Below are positions 1 through 7,659 of a stretch of 14,973 nucleotides of DNA, in pieces. The DNA comes from Hyphomicrobiales bacterium. Lineage in GTDB: Bacteria > Pseudomonadota > Alphaproteobacteria > Rhizobiales > Aestuariivirgaceae. The first letter of the stretch is position 1; every line of letters begins with the position of its first letter. The stretch lies in contig JAAURV010000040.1 of assembly GCA_012032065.1 (NCBI GenBank), forward strand, positions 1-14,973. The letters run 5' to 3'. The notes beneath the pieces are model-generated. The model was given only the letters and a program-made list of their open reading frames with translations. It did no database searches and was not told the origin of the DNA. Both the position numbers and the translations under genes were made by a program.

Positions 1-311
1 AAGCGCTGGGCGTTGGACGCTGGGGGATGCTGATCCGCCACGTCATTCCCAATCTGCTGGGACCTGTCGTCATCTACATGACGCTTCTCGTTCCGCAGGT
101 GATCATCCTCGAAAGCTTCCTTTCCTTCCTTGGCCTCGGCGTTCAGGAACCGATGGCAAGCTGGGGCGTACTCATCTCCGTGGGCGCCAAGAACATGGGT
201 ACCGCGAATTGGCTGTTGATCTATCCCTCGATCTTCCTCACCACCACGCTGTTCGCGCTCAACTTCATCGGCGATGGCCTGCGCGATGCGCTCGATCCGA
301 AGGACCGCTGA
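1..311 (+). CDS. oppC: Oligopeptide ABC transporter permease, OppC-type, C-terminal part (5' end outside window)
   Basis: This is an inner-membrane permease subunit of a peptide importer. The reading frame is open to the left edge (codons begin at base 3), so the ATG at 27 is internal and only about the last 102 residues are seen. The fragment starts inside the EAA loop that contacts the ATPase (ALG, then RHVIPN). It continues with a hydrophobic stretch containing LESFLSFLGLGVQEP and the segment SWGVLISVGA, and ends with the membrane segment and tail FIGDGLRDALDPKDR, which is characteristic of OppC/DppC permeases and especially OppC. It stops one base before the ATG of the ATPase gene, and the ATPase ribosome binding site (AAGGA, about 300-304) lies inside its last codons, so the two are co-transcribed. 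Substrate cannot be told from this fragment; a Dpp or Yej-type system is possible. Confidence 0.85.
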   Translation, partial: ALGVGRWGMLIRHVIPNLLGPVVIYMTLLVPQVIILESFLSFLGLGVQEPMASWGVLISVGAKNMGTANWLLIYPSIFLTTTLFALNFIGDGLRDALDPKDR

Positions 312-312
312 G

Positions 313-1901
313 ATGGAGCACCTGTTCGAAACCAGGAACCTCCGCGTCGCGTTCGACACGCTCGACGGCGAAGCGTTGGCGGTGAAGGGCGCGAACATCC
401 ACGTTGCGCCCGGAGAGACCGTCGCCATCGTAGGCGAGTCGGGTTCTGGAAAAGCCAGACCATGATGGCCGCCATGGGCCTTCTGGCGAAGAACGGCAAA
501 GCCTCGGGCGAAGCGCTCTATCGCGGAACGAACCTGCTCGCACTTGGCAAGGCCGATCTCAACCGCATCCGTGGCCGCAAGATCACCATGATCTTCCAGG
601 AGCCGATGACCTCGCTCGATCCGCTCTATACCGTGGGCAGCCAGCTCTCCGAGCCGATCATGCGCCATCGGGAAATGGGCAAAGCGCAGGCAATGGCGCG
701 CGCGCTCGAAATGCTGAAGCTCGTGCGCATTCCCGATCCCGAACGCCGCCTTGGCAGTTACCCGCACGAACTGTCCGGCGGCCAGCGCCAGCGCGTCATG
801 ATCGCCATGGCGCTCGCCAACGATCCCGATCTTCTGATCGCCGACGAACCCACAACCGCGCTCGATGTCACCATCCAGGCGGAGATCCTGGCGCTCATGG
901 CCGAACTGCAGAAGCGCCTCGGCATGGGGCTGCTCTTCATCACCCACGATCTCAACATCGTCCGCCGCATCGCCAACCGCGTCTATGTCATGCGCCGGGG
1001 CGAGGTTGTGGAGGAGGGGCCCGTTGCAAAGATCTTCGGCAAACCCGAACATCCCTACACTAAGGCGCTGCTCGAAGCGGAGCCCACCGGCCGCAAGGCG
1101 CCGGTCGCTGCCAATGCACCGAAGATTCTCGATGGCACCGGCATTCAGGTAAGCTTCAAGATCGGCGGCGGCTTCATGTCGCATCCGCCCATGATCTTGA
1201 AGGCGGTCGATCGCGTGTCGGTGACACTCCGCGAAGGCCAGACCATCGGTATCGTCGGCGAGTCCGGCTCTGGAAAGTCGACGCTGGCGCGCGCTCTTCT
1301 CCGCTTGCTGCCAAGCGAGGGCGCGATCGCCTTTCGCGGCAAGAACATCGCGAGTTTCGGCAAGAGCGAGATGCGCCCGTTGCGCCGCGAGCTGCAAGTC
1401 GTCCTTCAAGACCCCTTCGGTTCGCTCAGCCCCCGCATGACGGCGGGCCATATCGTGACGGAAGGTCTTCTGGTTCATGAGCCTTCGATCTCGCGGCAGG
1501 AACGCGACAAGCGCGCCGCCCGCGCCCTTGAAGAGGTGCAACTCGATCCATCGCTCCGCAATCGCTACCCGCATGAGTTCTCCGGCGGCCAGCGTCAAAG
1601 GATCGCCATCGCCCGCGCCATCATTCTGAAGCCCAAGGTCGTCGTCCTTGACGAACCGACATCGGCGTTAGACAGGCAGGTTCAGAAGCAGATTGTCGAA
1701 TTGCTCCGCGAGTTGCAGCGCGCCAACAATCTTTCTTACCTGTTCATCAGCCACGATCTCGCCGTGGTGCGCGCCATGGCGGATCACATTATGGTCATGA
1801 AGGACGGAAAACTTGTCGAGCAGGGAACGCCGGACGAAGTGATGGACGCTCCCCGCGAGGACTACACGCGCCGGCTGATGGCGGCGGCCTTCGCGAATTG
1901 A
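313..1901 (+). CDS. Fused two-domain peptide ABC transporter ATPase (OppD-OppF / YejF type), with one apparent frameshift
   Basis: Cytoplasmic ATPase that powers the adjacent peptide permease. With one base restored it is about 529 residues, the usual length of fused OppDF/YejF proteins. Domain 1 has Walker A GESGSGKS (residues 41-48), a Q-loop FQEPMTSLDP (95-104), signature LSGGQ (154-158) and Walker B LLIADE (174-179). It is followed by an oligopeptide-transporter C-terminal piece containing HPYTKALLEAEP. Domain 2 repeats the set: Walker A GESGSGKST (316-324), signature FSGGQ (423-427) and Walker B VVVLDE (443-448). The ATG at 313 is preceded by AAGGA. The frame breaks within Walker A at 450-453: a run of four A where five would give GKSQTMM. 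Downstream, family-typical sequence continues from 462 in another frame. If the shift were real, the first ATPase domain would be lost. The stop lies three bases from the convergent Anbu gene stop. Confidence 0.88.
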
Positions 1902-1904
1902 ACT

Positions 1905-2642
1905 TCAGATATCGAACGCCTCGATATTCTGAAACGCCGCCCTGAGCGCCTTCGACCATTCCGACGACAGCATCTTGAAATAGGGATCGTCGAGCCCGAT
2001 GCGCTTCATATGCTCGAAACGCAGCGTTCCGCTTTCGTAGGTGAGCATGTCGATCGGCAGACCCACGCTCAAATTCGAGCGCAGCGTGGAGTCGAAGGAC
2101 AAGAGCACCATCTTCGCGGCATCGCCCAGCGCCATGTCGTTCCGCGCCACGCGGTCGAGAATGGGTTTCCCGTATTTGTGCTCGCCGATCTGGAAAAATG
2201 GCGTATCGGTGGTTGCTTCGATGAAATTGCCCGCGCTGTAGATCTGAAACAGCCGGGGCCGTTCCTTGCCGATCTGGCCGCCGAAAATAAAGCTCGCGGA
2301 AAAAGCCTCGCTTCCTTCCGTGAGGCTTTCCCCGTCGATCTTCTTCACGTCGCGTACGGCATGGCCCACGAGCCGCACGGCTTGGAACATCGTCTTTGCC
2401 GTGAACAGGCCTCCCGGAGAAGATTTGGACGGTTTGTTCGCCGCGGTCTCGGTCAAGTGGCTGACGACCGCCTGCGTCACCGCGAGATTGCCGGCCGTCA
2501 GCAGCACGAACACGCGGTCGCCGCGCTTTTCCCAAATGTGCAGCTTCTTGAACTTGCCGACATTGTCGACGCCGGCGTTGGTGCGGGTGTCCGCCGCCAT
2601 CACCAGCCCTTCGTCGAGCAACATGCCCACGCAATAGGTCAT
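1905..2642 (-). CDS. Anbu-type proteasome-like peptidase (ancestral beta-subunit family)
   Basis: A 245-residue member of the 20S-proteasome/HslV fold family known as Anbu, a self-compartmentalising N-terminal-nucleophile hydrolase candidate in the cytoplasm. The start MTYCVG is diagnostic: removal of Met exposes Thr1. Numbered from that Thr, an Asp falls at position 17 within MAADTRTNAGVD and a Lys pair at 31-32 (KFKKLH), matching the Thr/Asp/Lys catalytic arrangement of proteasome beta subunits. The stretch FVLLTAGNLAVTQAV is also typical of Anbu. The gene is intact. It is last in a four-gene operon, 27 bases after the transglutaminase-like gene, with GGGGA upstream of the ATG as a possible ribosome binding site. 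Known of the family: it co-occurs with the ATP-grasp, alpha-E and transglutaminase-like genes found here. The physiological substrate is unresolved, and proteolytic activity has been hard to show. HslV is excluded by the N-terminus and by the absence of an hslU neighbour. Confidence 0.9.
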   Translation of the reverse strand: MTYCVGMLLDEGLVMAADTRTNAGVDNVGKFKKLHIWEKRGDRVFVLLTAGNLAVTQAVVSHLTETAANKPSKSSPGGLFTAKTMFQAVRLVGHAVRDVKKIDGESLTEGSEAFSASFIFGGQIGKERPRLFQIYSAGNFIEATTDTPFFQIGEHKYGKPILDRVARNDMALGDAAKMVLLSFDSTLRSNLSVGLPIDMLTYESGTLRFEHMKRIGLDDPYFKMLSSEWSKALRAAFQNIEAFDI

Positions 2643-2669
2643 TGTGCCATCCCCGGAATCGAAGCTCCG

Positions 2670-3487
2670 CTATTGTTGGGCGATCTCGACCTTGACTTCA
2701 ACTGCCATCGCTTCGGAAAGCCCGCCGCGCCTCGCGCCCCTGATCGGCGCGGCGCCTGCGGCATCGAGGCCCGCCGCCACCCGCACATAGTGATCGGTCG
2801 GGCATTTGCAGTTGGCGGGATCGAATCCCACCCAGCCAAGATCGGGCACGAACGCCTCCGCCCAGGCATGAGCCGCCGTGGAAGAAGCTCCTTCGCCTGT
2901 CACCAGATAGCCGGTCACGTACCGGGCCGGAATATCCATCGCCCGCGCGTGCCTGCGAAGATGTGGGCATGGTCCTGACACACGCCCCGGCCATCGGCAT
3001 AAGCCTCGGCAGCGGTCGTATGGGCGTGTGTAGTCCCGAGTTCATATGTCACATGCTCATGAATGCCGGCCATCAGCAGATGCAACGTTTCGAGAGGATT
3101 TGCCCGTTTTGCCGAAACTCTTTCCGCCATCGCCTTCATCGCGGCGCTTGGCTGCGTCGCCTTGGTCTGGCGCAGATAGACCGCATCGGGAGCTGCTGAA
3201 ATCAGGCCCTTCACAATTCCCGAGGCGTCGGTCGAATGAACCACGCCTTCCGCGACGATGGTGACCGGGCCGGTAAAGTCCATCACAGTCGTCACGTGCA
3301 CGCGATTTCCGAACCCATCGGTGTAAACCAGCGCGGTGTCTATGCCGGGTGCTGAGATCGCCCACTGCTCCACGCGCTGCGAAGCGAATGCCGACGGCGT
3401 CAGATGCAGCCGCTGCACCGAATAGGCGACGCGCGCCTCATAGTCGTAGCGCGTCTCGTGCCTGACATGGAGCCGTGTCGTGCTCAT
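2670..3487 (-). CDS. Transglutaminase-like cysteine protease of the Anbu cassette, with one apparent frameshift
   Basis: Predicted papain-fold enzyme (transglutaminase-like superfamily with the bacterial transglutaminase N-terminal region), about 272 residues after frame repair. The N-terminal part MSTTRLHVRHETRYDY and VQRLHLTP is the usual beta-rich leader domain of this family. The catalytic triad is visible: Cys about 170 in GRGVCQDHAH, His about 207 in AAHAWAEAFV, and Asp about 223 in GWVGFDPANC. The frame breaks at about 2941-2956, just after the Cys motif. The N-terminal half reads in one frame as far as HIFA, and the second half (ARAMDIPARYVTGYL onward) reads in another, one base short. 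A real shift would separate Cys from His/Asp and kill the enzyme. The ATG overlaps the stop of the alpha-E gene by four bases (ATGA), indicating translational coupling, with GAGGA upstream. It could cleave or transfer amide-linked products made by the partner ligase; the actual reaction is unknown. Confidence 0.87.
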
Positions 3488-4430
3488 GGGAAATTGTAGG
3501 TCCTCGCGATTTCGCCGGAGAGCCGGTTGTTGGCCGCCGTGAAGTCCTGAAGAAACTCGTGCAGGCCGGACTGAAAGATGTCGCTCATGCTCGCTTGCTT
3601 GAGGCGCTGATAGGTGTCGCGCGCCTGCTCGTGGCAATCGGTGCGGTTGCCGTAAAGCTGGGCCAGCCCTTCGAGCGCCAGATTGATCCAGTGATAGCTG
3701 AACACCAGCGAACGCGGCATCTCCTCTTTCAGGATCAGAAACTCCGCGACCAGCCGCGGCTTGTAGCGGCTGTCGCGGTAGAACCACCGGTAAGCGCGAT
3801 GCGCCGAGACCGAGCGCAGAATTTGCCCCCATTGCTGCGAGTCGAGGTCGCTGCCCACGTCCGATGGCTTCGGCAACAGAATGAAGTATTTGACATCGAC
3901 AATGCGCGCCGTGTTGTCGGCGCGCTCGATGAAATTGCCGAGCTGGCTGAAGAAATAGTTGTCGGTGCGCAGCATCGTGCCCAGAACCGCGCCCCGGAAC
4001 GACATCACCCGCTGCCTGATCCACTCGAGAAAACCCGGCAGCCGCGCTGGCGTCAGTCCCGATGGCTTCACTTTCGCCAGTTCGTTCCACGTCGTGTTGA
4101 TGCTCTCCCACACATCGCGGGTGAGTGCCGTCCTCACCGATCGCCCGTTATTGCGCGCGATCTTCACGCACGACTTGATGCTGGAGGTGTTGTCCTCGTC
4201 GAGGATCAGGAACTCGATGACCTTTTCCGCCGAGGCTTCGCCATGCTTCGCGGCATAGGCGAGATCGCAGGCGGCGCTCTGCAGCGTCGAGCGCCATTCG
4301 TCGCGATGGCCTTCGATCGCGCCGGGCATCAGCGAAATGCGGTAGCCGACTTCGAGAAGCCGCGCCATGCTCTCGGCCGCTCCATGTAGCGCGACATCCA
4401 GTAGAGCGATGAAGCGGTGCGTCCGAGCAT
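3484..4430 (-). CDS. Alpha-E domain (DUF403) protein of the Anbu cassette, with one apparent frameshift near the N-terminus
   Basis: An all-helical alpha-E protein, about 315 residues after repair, the normal length. The hallmark motif occurs twice: RYMERAE.MARLL near residues 14-25, and NFIERADNTARIVDVKY at about 166-181. This gives the internal similarity after which the family is named. The true start is ATG at 4430, giving MLGRTASSLYWMSRYMER. The frame then breaks at about 4375-4380, where GCGGCCG should read GCGGGCCG to give ERAESMARLL. The ATG at 4368 is therefore an internal methionine and not the start. GGAGGA lies just upstream of 4430, and the ATG shares its first base with the stop of the ATP-grasp gene (TGATG), so translation is coupled. 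The alpha-E domain is nearly always encoded next to, or fused with, a circularly permuted ATP-grasp ligase and is presumed to assist it; its biochemistry is unknown. Confidence 0.9.
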
Positions 4431-5857
4431 CAATCCTCCAGCACCCAGGTATCCTTGGTGCCGCCGCCCTGGCTGGAGTTGACGACCAGCGATCCCTTCT
4501 TCAGCGCCACACGCGTAAGCCCACCCGGCGTGATCCGCACTTGATCGCCCGACAGCACGAAGGGCCGCAGGTCCACATGCCGCGGCGCCACACCCGATGC
4601 CGTGAAGGTCGGCACCGCCGAAAGCGCCAGCGTCGGCTGCGCGATATAGTTGTCGGGCTTGGCCTTCAGCTTTGCGCGGAATGCGGCAATTTCCTTCTTC
4701 GATGCGGTGGGACCAACCAGCATTCCGTATCCGCCCGAGCCATGCACTTCCTTCACCACCAGTTCGGAAAGATGATCGAGCACATAAGAGAGACCTTTGG
4801 GCTCCGCGCAGCGCCAGGTCGGCACATTCTTCAAAATCGGCTTCTCGCCAGTGTAGAACTGGATAACATCGGGAATGTAGGTGTAGATCGACTTGTCGTC
4901 GGCAATCCCCGTGCCTGGCGCATTGACCAGCGTTACGCGCCCCGCGCGATAGACATCGAAAATGCCGGGAACGCCGAGCGCCGAGTCGGGCCGGAAGGTG
5001 AGGGGATCGAGATACGAATCGTCGATGCGGCGATAGACCACGTCCACGCGCTGCGGCGCTTGCGTGGTGCGCATGTAGAGATAGCCGTCGAGCACGAAGA
5101 GGTCGTTTCCCTCGCAAAGCTCCACACCCATCTCGTCGGCGAGGAATGCGTGCTCGAAAAAGGCCGAGTTGTGTATGCCGGGTGTCAGCAGCACGATCAC
5201 CGGATCGCCCTTGCACGCTGGCGGCGCAACGCTCTCCAGAGTCTTGCGCAGCATCGCCGGGTAGTTTTCGACCGGCGCCACGCGATGCCGCGCAAACAAA
5301 TCGGGGAAGAGATGCATCATCGCTTCCCGGTCTTCGAGCATGTAGGAGACGCCCGAAGGTGTCCGGCAGTTGTCTTCGAGAACATAGGACTCGTTCTCGG
5401 CCACGCGCACGATGTCGATTCCGATGATGTGCGAGTAGATGCCGCGCGCCGGGTCGACGCCCGTCATCTCCGGCACGAAGGCGGCATTCTGGATGATGAT
5501 GTCTTTCGGAACGCGCCCGGCGCGCAGAATTTCCTGACGGTGATAGATGTCGTGCAGAAACGCATTGAGCGCCCGCACCCGTTGCTCGATACCGGCGGAA
5601 AGCCGCCGCCACTCCGCCGCTGAAAACACGCGGGGAATAATGTCGAACGGGATAAGCCGCTCGGCCGCTTCGCCTTGGCCATAAACCGCGAAGGTGATGC
5701 CCTGCCGCCGGAAAATCGCCTCGGCGTCTTCGAGCGCGCGCCTGACATCGGCGCGCCCAAGCTGCTTCAGCCAGTCCTCGATCCGGGCATAAGGCGCACG
5801 AACGTCTCCGCTCTTGCCCAGCATCTCATTGAAGAAAGAACCCGCCAGCCTGCCCAT
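4430..5857 (-). CDS. Circularly permuted ATP-grasp ligase (DUF404/DUF407 type) of the Anbu cassette
   Basis: Predicted ATP-dependent amide (peptide-type) ligase, about 475 residues from the ATG at 5857, intact to its stop. Motifs in order, numbered from that start: GITFAVYG (53-60), ERLIPFDIIPR (66-76), VLEDNCRTPSGVSYMLEDR (159-177), LLTPGIHNSAFFEHAFLA (223-240), VYRRIDDSYLDPL (274-286), NAPGTGIADDKS (312-323), glycine-rich loop GSGGYG (373-378), RHVDLRPFVL (426-435) and VNSSQGGGTKDTW (459-471). These match the two conserved regions of the family. The frame stays open upstream to 5959, but similarity does not clearly start there. ATG 5857 or a nearby start fits the family; no strong ribosome binding site decides it. 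It is first in the operon and overlaps the alpha-E gene by one base. The family is related to glutathionylspermidine synthetase-type ATP-grasp enzymes; the substrates here are unknown. Confidence 0.9.
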   Translation of the reverse strand: MGRLAGSFFNEMLGKSGDVRAPYARIEDWLKQLGRADVRRALEDAEAIFRRQGITFAVYGQGEAAERLIPFDIIPRVFSAAEWRRLSAGIEQRVRALNAFLHDIYHRQEILRAGRVPKDIIIQNAAFVPEMTGVDPARGIYSHIIGIDIVRVAENESYVLEDNCRTPSGVSYMLEDREAMMHLFPDLFARHRVAPVENYPAMLRKTLESVAPPACKGDPVIVLLTPGIHNSAFFEHAFLADEMGVELCEGNDLFVLDGYLYMRTTQAPQRVDVVYRRIDDSYLDPLTFRPDSALGVPGIFDVYRAGRVTLVNAPGTGIADDKSIYTYIPDVIQFYTGEKPILKNVPTWRCAEPKGLSYVLDHLSELVVKEVHGSGGYGMLVGPTASKKEIAAFRAKLKAKPDNYIAQPTLALSAVPTFTASGVAPRHVDLRPFVLSGDQVRITPGGLTRVALKKGSLVVNSSQGGGTKDTWVLED

Positions 5858-6115
5858 GTTGCAATGCAATATGATGACAATTTCACCGCCTTCGCAAGCG
5901 AAACTTGAAAATCCGCGCCAAGTTGCGCAATCGCTGCTAAAATGCCATAAGCCGCCCATGTGCTTTCACATGACATCTTCCGGCGCCATTCTGCCCGTGT
6001 GGTCGAAAACGGCCTATGACGAAGTCATGCTCCATTGCGCGAGGATCGGCTTCAAGCCGTAGACCCATTCTCCCCGATTGACGTGCCTTCGCACTTTGCC
6101 GGACAGGAGAATGAC
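5858..6115. promoter_or_regulatory. Divergent control region between the Anbu cassette and the polyamine operon
   Basis: About 258 bases separate the divergent starts of the ATP-grasp ligase (minus) and the aminotransferase (plus), so promoters for both operons should lie here. Visible elements are the dyad TTCGC-AA-GCGAA at 5891-5902, the palindrome TTGCGCAA at 5923-5930, an AT-rich TAAAAT at 5938-5943 that could be a -10 element, and the dyad CATGTG-CTTT-CACATG at 5957-5972. No canonical -35/-10 pair with good spacing is evident on either strand, so exact promoters are not called. Positions 5973-6104 show no other recognisable feature. AGGAGA at 6105-6110 is the ribosome binding site of the aminotransferase. 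Confidence 0.5.
5957..5972. promoter_or_regulatory. Perfect inverted repeat CATGTG-N4-CACATG, candidate operator
   Basis: CATGTG at 5957-5962 and CACATG at 5967-5972 are exact reverse complements separated by CTTT. The size and symmetry suit a dimeric repressor or activator. It sits about 145 bases upstream of the aminotransferase start and about 100 bases upstream of the ATP-grasp start, so it could control either operon or both. No regulator gene is present in the window, and the site does not match a polyamine-regulator operator that I can name. Confidence 0.4.
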
Positions 6116-7501
6116 ATGACCGCACACCCCAAGAACATCGACATCGCCGAAGTCGTGCGCCACGACATCGCGCATCATTTCCACCCCTTCACCGATCACA
6201 AGGCGTTCCACGCCGCGGGCGGTCCCCGCGTCATGACCCACGCCGACGGCGTCTGGATCTGGGATGCCTCGGGCAACAAGCTGCTCGATGGCATGGCGGG
6301 GCTCTGGTGCGTCAATGTGGGCTACGGCCGGAAAGAACTCGCCGAGGCCGCCTACCGCCAGATGCTCGATCTCCCCTATTACAACACCTTCTTCAAGACG
6401 ACGACGGTCCCCGCAACCGAGCTTGCCGCCAAAATCTCCTCGGTGATGCCGGAGCGGTTCAAGCAGATTTTCTTCACCAACTCGGGCTCGGAGGCAAACG
6501 ACACCATCGTCCGCTTCGTGCGCCACTACTGGAAGCTCAAGGGCAAACCCTATCGCCAGCATTTCATCGCCCGCCATCGTGGCTATCATGGCTCCACCAT
6601 GGTCGCCGCCAATCTCGGCGGCTTCGCCGGCATGCATGGTCAGATGGGAACGCCGTTCGCCGGTTTCCACCATGTGCAACAGCCGCACTGGTTCGATTTC
6701 GGCGGCGACAAGACGCCGGAAGAATTCGGCCTCGAAGCCGCGGCTGACCTCGAAAGGAAAATTCTCGAAGTTGGCCCCGACAATGTCGCCGCTTTCATCG
6801 GCGAGCCCATCCAGGGCGCTGCCGGCGTCATCATTCCGCCTTCCACCTATTGGCCGGAAGTGCAGAAGATCTGCCGCAAGTACGGCATCCTCATCATTTC
6901 CGACGAAGTGATCTGCGGCTTCGGCCGTACCGGTAACTGGTGGGGCTTCCAGGCCATGGGCTTCGAGCCCGACATCGTGCCGATGGCGAAAGGTCTCTCT
7001 TCGGGCTATCTCCCCATTGGCGCCGTCGCCATTGCCGATCACCTGATCAAGGACTTTTTCGAACTCGGCGGCGAATTCTACCACGGCATGACCTATGCCG
7101 GACATCCCGCGGCCTGCGCCGTGGCGCTCAAGAACATCGAGATCATCCAGAGCGAGAAACTGGTTGAACGTGCATTCGAAATTGGTCCTTACTTCAAGGA
7201 AGCGCTAGGCCGCCTGAAAGATCACCCGCTCGTCGGCGAGGTGCGCTCCATGGGTCTGATCGGCGCTATTGAACTGACGTGCAACAAGAAGACCCGCAAG
7301 CGCTTCCGCGAGCCAGGCCGTGTGGGCACGATGTGCCGCGATCACAGCTTCAAGCAGGGCCTGATCATGCGCGCCTGCTGGGATACCATGGTGCTCTCGC
7401 CGCCGCTTGTGATAAGTAAGAAGGAAATCGACGAGTTGGCAAGGTTCGCGAAGCTGGCGCTGGACGCCACGCTTGCGGATGTCAAATCCGAACTGGAGTA
7501 A
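6116..7501 (+). CDS. spuC: Putrescine (polyamine) aminotransferase, SpuC-type class III PLP enzyme
   Basis: Class III aminotransferase of 461 residues, the length of putrescine-pyruvate aminotransferases. It probably converts putrescine to 4-aminobutanal (1-pyrroline) with pyruvate as amino acceptor. Visible motifs: NSGSEANDT (122-130), which binds the cofactor phosphate; RHRGYHGSTM (153-162); EPIQGAAGVI (230-239); SDEVICGFGRTG (262-273), whose Asp263 contacts the pyridine nitrogen; and PMAKGLSSGYLPIGAV (289-304), where Lys292 should form the Schiff base. ATG 6116 is chosen because AGGAGA sits five bases upstream; the frame extends to a TTG at 6035 without family-like sequence. It heads the polyamine transport operon, which supports the assignment. 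Related omega-amino acid:pyruvate aminotransferases (beta-alanine, GABA) cannot be excluded from sequence alone. The gene is intact. Confidence 0.85.
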   Translation: MTAHPKNIDIAEVVRHDIAHHFHPFTDHKAFHAAGGPRVMTHADGVWIWDASGNKLLDGMAGLWCVNVGYGRKELAEAAYRQMLDLPYYNTFFKTTTVPATELAAKISSVMPERFKQIFFTNSGSEANDTIVRFVRHYWKLKGKPYRQHFIARHRGYHGSTMVAANLGGFAGMHGQMGTPFAGFHHVQQPHWFDFGGDKTPEEFGLEAAADLERKILEVGPDNVAAFIGEPIQGAAGVIIPPSTYWPEVQKICRKYGILIISDEVICGFGRTGNWWGFQAMGFEPDIVPMAKGLSSGYLPIGAVAIADHLIKDFFELGGEFYHGMTYAGHPAACAVALKNIEIIQSEKLVERAFEIGPYFKEALGRLKDHPLVGEVRSMGLIGAIELTCNKKTRKRFREPGRVGTMCRDHSFKQGLIMRACWDTMVLSPPLVISKKEIDELARFAKLALDATLADVKSELE

Positions 7502-7659
7502 CCGTAAAACAGCCATCATCCTGCGTGAATTGAGTAAGCATTGGGATCGGAACGGACCACGCGAGCGGCAAGCAATTGCCGGAGTCCATCCGGTCTGGAA
7601 CGGGCGCGAGACCAGCGGAACGCGGCGGCGCTAAAACTGGAAACAAACGAGGGAAAGAA
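7502..7659 (+). promoter_or_regulatory. 158-base leader upstream of the polyamine-binding protein gene, with two dyads
   Basis: This gap separates the aminotransferase stop from the binding-protein ATG. It contains a perfect dyad CGGCAA-GCAA-TTGCCG at 7566-7581. It also contains a longer imperfect stem in which GGTCT (7592-7596) pairs with AGACC (7609-7613) and TCCG (7589-7592) can alternatively pair with CGGA (7616-7619). No T-rich tract follows, so neither looks like an intrinsic terminator. They may be an operator or mRNA-stabilising structures giving the binding protein its own expression level. GAGGGAAAG at about 7649-7657 is the ribosome binding site. No known riboswitch is recognisable. 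Confidence 0.35.

Noticed and set aside
450..453. Programmed frameshifting at the A-run in Walker A of OppDF
   Set aside because: The run of four A lacks the usual slippery heptamer and stimulatory structure, and similar breaks occur in seven other genes with no shared motif, so assembly error is simpler.
1795..2978. Long frames overlapping Anbu (minus 1795-2634 and plus 2010-2978)
   Set aside because: Both are out-of-frame or antisense to the Anbu gene, which has diagnostic N-terminal and catalytic sequence.
2915..4111. 398-residue minus-strand open frame read as one protein
   Set aside because: The first part (above 3487) is a shadow of the alpha-E gene. Only the part from 3487 down to the frameshift near 2950 is the transglutaminase-like protein.
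4329..5612. 427-residue minus-strand open frame overlapping the ATP-grasp ligase
   Set aside because: Arginine/alanine-rich out-of-frame shadow of the ATP-grasp gene. Only its last 34 codons (from 4430) are real: they are the displaced N-terminus of the alpha-E protein.
4367..5623. 418-residue plus-strand open frame antisense to the ATP-grasp gene
   Set aside because: Low-complexity His/Arg/Ala composition and no recognisable motif; it lies opposite a well-supported gene in GC-rich DNA.
5959..6062. Possible small leader protein on the plus strand upstream of the aminotransferase
   Set aside because: A short open frame exists, but without a convincing ribosome binding site or any recognisable sequence; it lies in the promoter region.
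6014..7105. 363-residue minus-strand open frame
   Set aside because: Antisense shadow of the aminotransferase; composition and lack of motifs argue against a gene.
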